Source: Choanephora cucurbitarum (lineage: Eukaryota; Mucoromycota; Mucoromycetes; Mucorales; Choanephoraceae). Taken from it: 64,000 nt of DNA. Position 1 is the first letter of the stretch; each line of letters opens with the position of its first letter. Where the stretch lies: NCBI GenBank assembly GCA_025331435.1, contig JAIWNI010000114.1, positions 24,826 through 88,825 on the forward strand. The letters run 5' to 3'. The translations under genes and the position numbers were made by a program. Positions 59,547-64,000 of this stretch are shown in pieces. The notes under the pieces are model-generated. The model had not been told where the DNA came from, searched no databases, and saw nothing but the letters and a program-made list of their open reading frames with translations.

Positions 59547-60360
59547 GGTTATAACGCCAAAAATTGAGTAAAAAAAAAAAGAAAAAAAATTGAAAGACTT
59601 AATGCTTTCTTGTGCAAGTGACTGCGCTAAATTTTACAGAAAGGTTAAAGGGCATTGTTTCTTCAAACAATAGCTGCTGTTAAACAGTCATTCAGATCTA
59701 AATATGTTTTAACTAATTCAATATATTTGAAAAACAATGCGTTATGTCTTACTTGAGAATAGATCGTATTAGGTCTTTGTCGACTGACTAGTCATTTTTT
59801 GTTTATTTACCTAGTAAGCTATCCCATTGTGTGTGTGCAATGTACAAAAAAAGGGGGGGAGGATAGTACTTTACCTCTGTTGATCTCTAATCGACTGTTT
59901 CAGAAAAAAAAAAGACTCAACCGATGAGGTGGATTGCATAGATTGATCTACAATCAACAAGAGATAGCACAAATACTCAACAGACAATAGTTTATAATAA
60001 AATGCATAGCTTGATGTCATTGTTTTATTGTTTTCATATACAAAATAGATAAAAAAAGAGAGGGTATATTTTAAATAAATTTCGTATTTATGTAAATACA
60101 TCTGTGTATGTGCGCGCAAAATATGATATTACATGCACTTAAATATCTTGAAAGTGTACAAAGCTTTCTGTACAAAGAGAATAGATATGAGTGAGTGCGT
60201 GTTGTATATGCTGAAGCATATGTTATATATACCTAAAGTATATATTTCATGTGAAAAGCGGTCTATTTGAATAAGTTAATCCGCTTAAAGTGAGAGAGAG
60301 AAAGAGAGAGTTATTGGAAGAGTAGAACCAATCAACTCCTCCATCTTCCTCTAAAATAAC
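59547..60360. other. Intergenic, promoter of nucleoporin copy B and 3' flank of the SAM-HMG gene
   Basis: About 810 bp, AT-rich, with purine runs such as 60289-60309. A minus-strand frame at 59871-60119 is not supported by any other evidence. Confidence 0.4.
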
Positions 60361-61239
60361 TTATTCAGAGGTGTCTGAAACCTATAAGAAATAGTTTCAG
60401 TTTGAATGTAACTTTTTCGGTAAGAGATTGCTTGATCTTACCCTTTGATCATCATAGTTGAAGTCCATTACATAATCTGAATTTGCATGAAGTGCCTCTC
60501 TTTCATATCGTTCCTTTTGTTTGGAACTCAATCGATTCCATCTGTCATGAGCAATTGAGACAACATCGGACAGTTCAATATGTTCATCACCACTCAATTC
60601 ATTCTTGAGTCTTTTTAGGAATTCATCAAATGCTGTCACTGGTTTAGCTGGAACGTATTGTCTTCGCTTTCTGTGATGACTTCGATGTCTTTTGAAAGAT
60701 GGAGGGTTCTGAACTGTCTTGGTAACTGTGGTTGTGGTTGTTGTGATGGTTGTGCCTAATTTCGTCATGTGTGATGTTCCATCTATTTAATGTTTTAGTA
60801 TTGCACAATTGCATAGACTCTCTGCTTTTTTTTTTTACCTTGATCATCATACCCATAATGAATAATGATAGGTGTAGATAGAGGTACACCTCGGGCAGTT
60901 GCTATAGCTCTCTGTAACAACTATCACTATCCTTAGTTAGCTAATTCAATACGATATCACTAAGCAACAATACCTACTCGTCTGTGTCCCCTTTTAACAT
61001 TAAGGGATATCAAATCTGATTCGGTTATATCAAACAGCTTCAGAAAAAAAAAGTTTTTTTTTTTGGTTTTAGTGCGTTATTTTTCTTTCAATTTCTCGCA
61101 GTAATTTTTTTTTGTTTAAATGGCTTACAGATAATAGTCGATCGAACCCTTCATTAACGAAAGTATCATAATATTGTGAGAGCTTATAAGTGGTAAGGAA
61201 TTGCCGTAGTTGTTCAAGTAAAAATTCTCTGTTATCCAT
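60361..61239 (-). CDS. SAM-domain plus HMG-box protein, probable DNA-binding regulator
   Basis: Exons on the minus strand: 61239-61129, 61037-60978, 60911-60839, 60782-60442, 60381-60361, giving 201 residues. Residues 1-63 read as a SAM domain: FLTTYKLSQYYDTFVNEGF, then LFDITESDLISLNVKRGHRR. A linker with a threonine run (92-100) follows. An HMG box spans about residues 120-190: KRRQYVPAKPVTAFDEFLKR, then VVSIAHDRWNRLSSKQKERY. The last exon is only 21 nt. SAM domains mediate protein assembly and HMG boxes bend DNA, so a transcription regulator is likely. The order of small exons was fixed by phase and domain continuity. The neighbours tptA and rnhA of the Mucorales sex locus are not seen, so this is not called sexM or sexP. 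Confidence 0.78.
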
Positions 61240-61436
61240 GATTCTGTAATGGCTGACTTCTTTTCTTTAAGAAAAATAAAGAAAAAAAAAGTGTAAGGGG
61301 TGGAAGGAGAAAGGTTTTACAAGCAACTCTGTCAGGTATAAAAGCTGTTGTTGTTCGACTTTATTCTTGCTAAGAAGTAAAACTTAAAAAAATAGAAGGG
61401 AAAAAGAAAAAAAAGAGAGAGTTAAAAATAAAACTA

Positions 61437-61470
61437 AAAGCCTAAAAAAAATTAGGCTTTATTTTTTTTT
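61437..61470. repeat. Hairpin followed by a T run
   Basis: AAAGCCTAA (61437-61445) pairs perfectly with TTAGGCTTT (61452-61460) around an all-A loop, and about ten T follow. It looks like a terminator hairpin but is in a eukaryotic context, about 200 bp upstream of the SAM-HMG start codon. Confidence 0.5.
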
Positions 61471-61633
61471 TACAGAATAAACGTTAATGCTGTTTAGGAA
61501 CTTCCTATTTCGACCAATCAAATACTGCATTTTCTGTTTCAATCTATCGCATTTTGAAATGCTCAAACAAAATATAATTAGTCAAATAGCACCTAGTGTC
61601 AATTTTTCCGTTAATAATTTATGTAAAAAAATT

Positions 61634-61733
61634 GGTGCGGTTCTAAAAAAAAGTAGTATATAATTTATCAAAGTTTTTTAAAACAGTGCTTAAGGGTTTT
61701 AGAACCACGCTTATTTTTTTAAAACAGTGCTTA
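61634..61733. repeat. Cluster of short repeats with inverted GGTTCTAAAA ends
   Basis: Three units of about 20-21 bp end at 61692, 61713 and 61733. Two are TTTTTAAAACAGTGCTTA and the middle one is GGGTTTTAGAACCACGCTTA. GGTTCTAAAA at 61639-61648 is the exact inverted copy of TTTTAGAACC in the middle unit. This could be the remains of a transposon end. Confidence 0.45.
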
Positions 61734-62215
61734 TATTGCAGTTTGCCTGCTTACCCACCGTCTGCTTTTCAAAATTTGTGCAGCTGGATTAAAAACGATA
61801 GTTGGCTTTTGCTTATGCTTTAATACTATTCTCTTTGAGAGCCTTGTTTGCTTTCTCTAATATTCAACTTTATAACTAGCTAACATGAAGGCAAATGCTA
61901 CCCTTTTTGTCTGCCAGTTTTGAGGCATACACTTAAAACTTTAATTCAAAAATTTCTTGTTTATATCAGCCTATTCAAAAATCGAGTCGTGATAGTCAGA
62001 ACACCATCAAAAGAAACCTACTTTTCCTGCTAACATAGTTTTATTGTAAGACTACAATGCGTCCATAATTCATTGATGTTTATGAACTAGAGATACACAT
62101 CTACCACTACAATAGTCATTCATCCTTGAGTGACTACTGCAGACTAGTTTTAATTTCTGGTTCAGCATTTACATTTTTTTTCTCTCTCTTTCTTTCCATC
62201 AGATTGTTTAACATC

Positions 62216-63572
62216 ATGTTGCTCAACAAACGTTTCAGCCCCTCTAACGAAGAACTTTGCTCCAAGCCTGACTTGAAGCTTGCTTTGGAGAAGATAAGAG
62301 AAATAAAGCAACAGTACCTTCAGGCACATCCCGAAGAAGCCCCTGATCGGGTTTCACTTTATTTTGCTGGTGCTGTTGCAGAGGAGTATATTTCTCCCAT
62401 AAAGAATGTCTTTCCTCGTACCAGAACCAAGACGAGGAGAAATTCTTATACACATTTCCTTGCAAAAAGTCTGCTTGGTAAGAGTAGCAAAACTCCTAGG
62501 GTCATGAAAAAGATCGCCAAGGAGTATGAAACCGTTAAGGCCAACAACGAAGAGTTTGCTCAGCTCAAGAAAGAAGCAGACGAGTATAACAAGGCAGCTT
62601 CGACTCGTCCTGTCAACCTTGCCAGGACTCTTCAGCAACAGGCTATGAAAGCCTTGGTCCGTCAGGCTGACTGGTTGCTGGATGAGTTCAACACTCACAC
62701 TGTGTTCATCTGGGCAACCCACAACCCAGATGCTCTGGATAGACCAAAGTTCTATGCTAGCAGTGGTAATTGTATAAAGTAATGTAAAGTTGACTATTGT
62801 TTCTATTGACTTCGATCTGATAATATTAGAGGTTGGTAAAGTCTTTGAGAAGCAACTTTACGAAGCTTTGAAGAAGCAAGCAGCTTCAGGAGTCTTTCAG
62901 AGACTTGTCAACGCCTTAGGACAGAAAGCAGCAGGTTCGTTTGAAAACTGGTTTCGTGTAAACTCGTTAGGTAATCATCAATTCAAATAGGAATTCTGAA
63001 GGAGAAAACTCCTCATGATGCCCTGCTGGAGACTCTTCAGGTTGACTCTATTGAGTCAATCAGTTCCGAAAAGTTCAAGACGAAGAAGAGGACGGCATTG
63101 GCCAAGTGCATTTCAGGAATGGTTTTAGAGCTTATCAGTAAGTAACAAACAGCCAGAAATAAACATGTCTAACAAACTCGATCATATAGGACTACATCCA
63201 AAACATGCTTCGGATGATCAGGTTATGTGGATGAATCTGATAAGCTCTAAGCCTTCTGCCTCTATGCCAACTTTGACCTTGGTTAACTGGCCTCGTTTTC
63301 CAAATGATGTGATCAGTGGCCGATATCAGCTTCATAAGTTTGATATTCAAACCATGAAGCAATTGGCCATTGGTCTTCGCGATGGCCAGATCAAGGTCGA
63401 ACTTTCTCCTCCTTCTTCGTCGACCGACTTATGTCTCTCTCCTGCTGCTTCTGTTGCTACCTCTGTTTCTTTCTCTCCTGTTGCTGCTGAGGTTGCTTCT
63501 CTTGCTCCTTCTCCTGTTGTTTCCTCTTCTTCTTCCACCTTGCCATCTTCTTTTGATGCAATGGCGGAATAA
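62216..63572 (+). CDS. Unrecognised four-exon gene, serine/alanine-rich C-terminus
   Basis: Exons: 62216-62765, 62830-62970, 62991-63137, 63190-63572, giving 406 residues. All junctions are phase 1 and keep the frame. One proposed intron (62971-62990) would be only 20 nt, so that boundary is doubtful. The first exon codes for a basic, helical region (LALEKIREIKQQYLQAHPEE, KTPRVMKKIAKEYETVKANN). The last exon holds LVNWPRFPNDVISGRYQLHK and then an alternating Ser, Pro, Ala and Val tail. No membrane segment, signal peptide or known catalytic motif. Codons end in C or G more often than in neighbouring genes. I do not recognise a family. It could be lineage-specific or derived from a mobile element. 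Confidence 0.5.
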
Positions 63573-64000
63573 TAAAAAAAATATTAAAACTCATTCAATT
63601 ATTTATTTCAGCACCCCTGGCGCAAATTTTTCAGCCCTTTCTTTCCACTTTTCTTTTTTTTTCCTGAAAATATACAGTCCAGGTAAGCAAAAGATAAACT
63701 TCACAAGATTGTCTATACGATCCTCATTATTGTTTCTGCCCATAGATATTTGTTTAAGCTGAACTAAAACCTATGCACTTAGCTTAATGATAATTAATAA
63801 GATGGTTGGTTAACTTGCCTTGAAATTGTCTTGTCCTCAACTTTCGCGTCTTTAACCTGATATCATAGGAGGTAGGTATCTCGCCGCTGACTCTTTGTCT
63901 GCTGTTATAGTATAAGTCTGGTTGTCGCTTAATATTCACGTCTAGGCAAGACGTTTGGATAACGCGGCAGGCTGCACTTGTCTATTACATAGACTTTGAT
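63573..64000. other. 3' flank and window end, no gene recognised
   Basis: About 430 bp. No open frame or RNA gene can be supported. The last 100 bp are less AT-rich and might belong to a gene beyond the edge. Confidence 0.35.

Larger units (their letters stand above)
61240..62215. other. Intergenic region between the SAM-HMG gene and the unknown four-exon gene
   Basis: About 975 bp, very AT-rich, containing the hairpin and the repeat cluster listed separately. A pyrimidine-rich leader is present at 62178-62200. No gene seen. Confidence 0.4.

Noticed and set aside
60361..61239. Sex locus (sexM or sexP) because of the HMG box
   Set aside because: The triose phosphate transporter and RNA helicase genes that flank the Mucorales sex locus are absent from the visible neighbourhood, and this protein has an added SAM domain.
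63347..63762. Leucine-rich and glutamate-rich frames over the end of the orphan gene
   Set aside because: They are other-frame readings of the TCT/GCT repeats that code for the Ser/Ala tail.
1..64000. CRISPR arrays, bacterial operons or prophage
   Set aside because: The window is eukaryotic (spliced genes throughout). No spaced direct-repeat arrays were seen.

Overview
This is a 64 kb piece of nuclear DNA from a filamentous fungus, most likely a member of the Mucorales (Mucoromycota). The DNA is AT-rich, genes are split by many short introns (mostly about 45-110 nt, GT-AG), leaders and introns are rich in CT runs, and intergenic DNA carries decayed transposons. The gene set fits an early-diverging fungus: a DHTKD1-type 2-oxoadipate dehydrogenase, fimbrin, tropomyosin, a large carotenoid oxygenase, biotin-protein ligase and VPS8. 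The species cannot be named from the sequence alone. I assembled the exon structures by hand. Each join keeps the reading frame and restores family motifs.

Layout. 0-2.4 kb: the 3' part of an RPAP1-like gene and a small tandem CxxC zinc-ribbon-like protein. 2.4-8.5 kb: gene-poor, with an internally deleted Tc1/mariner element (TIRs and TA duplication intact) and a decayed RuvC-type (TnpB/Fanzor-like) open frame. 8.5-29.2 kb: dense housekeeping block with dynamin-related protein (DNM1), carotenoid oxygenase, RRN6/TAF1C-like factor, DHTKD1, DnaJ-X protein, tropomyosin, a small membrane protein, VMA21, a nuclear cyclophilin and an A-T-R (adenylation-thiolation-reductase) enzyme. 30.8-36.8 kb: VPS8 (CORVET). 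37-40.7 kb: a second decayed transposase and a fragmentary spliced membrane-protein gene. 40.9-45.8 kb: DUF7719-like membrane protein, heme oxygenase with an unusual Cys-Pro N-terminus, and biotin-protein ligase. 47.6-54.4 kb: amino-acid transporter, ISC1-type phospholipase C and fimbrin. 56.1-59.5 kb: two convergent NUP35/NUP53-type nucleoporin genes whose RRM-coding ends form an almost perfect inverted repeat. 60.4-61.2 kb: a SAM plus HMG-box protein. 62.2-63.6 kb: an unrecognised four-exon gene beside short repeats.

The genes do not form a pathway cluster. Several are arranged as convergent pairs only 26-92 bp apart, or as divergent pairs with short shared promoters. The strongest observation is the nucleoporin pair: N-terminal halves are old, diverged paralogs, but about 450 bp including an intron is nearly identical in inverted orientation, which points to recent gene conversion. 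Other items of note are very small internal exons (10, 12, 12, 13 and 17 nt), the Cys-Pro repeat on heme oxygenase, and the SAM-HMG architecture.
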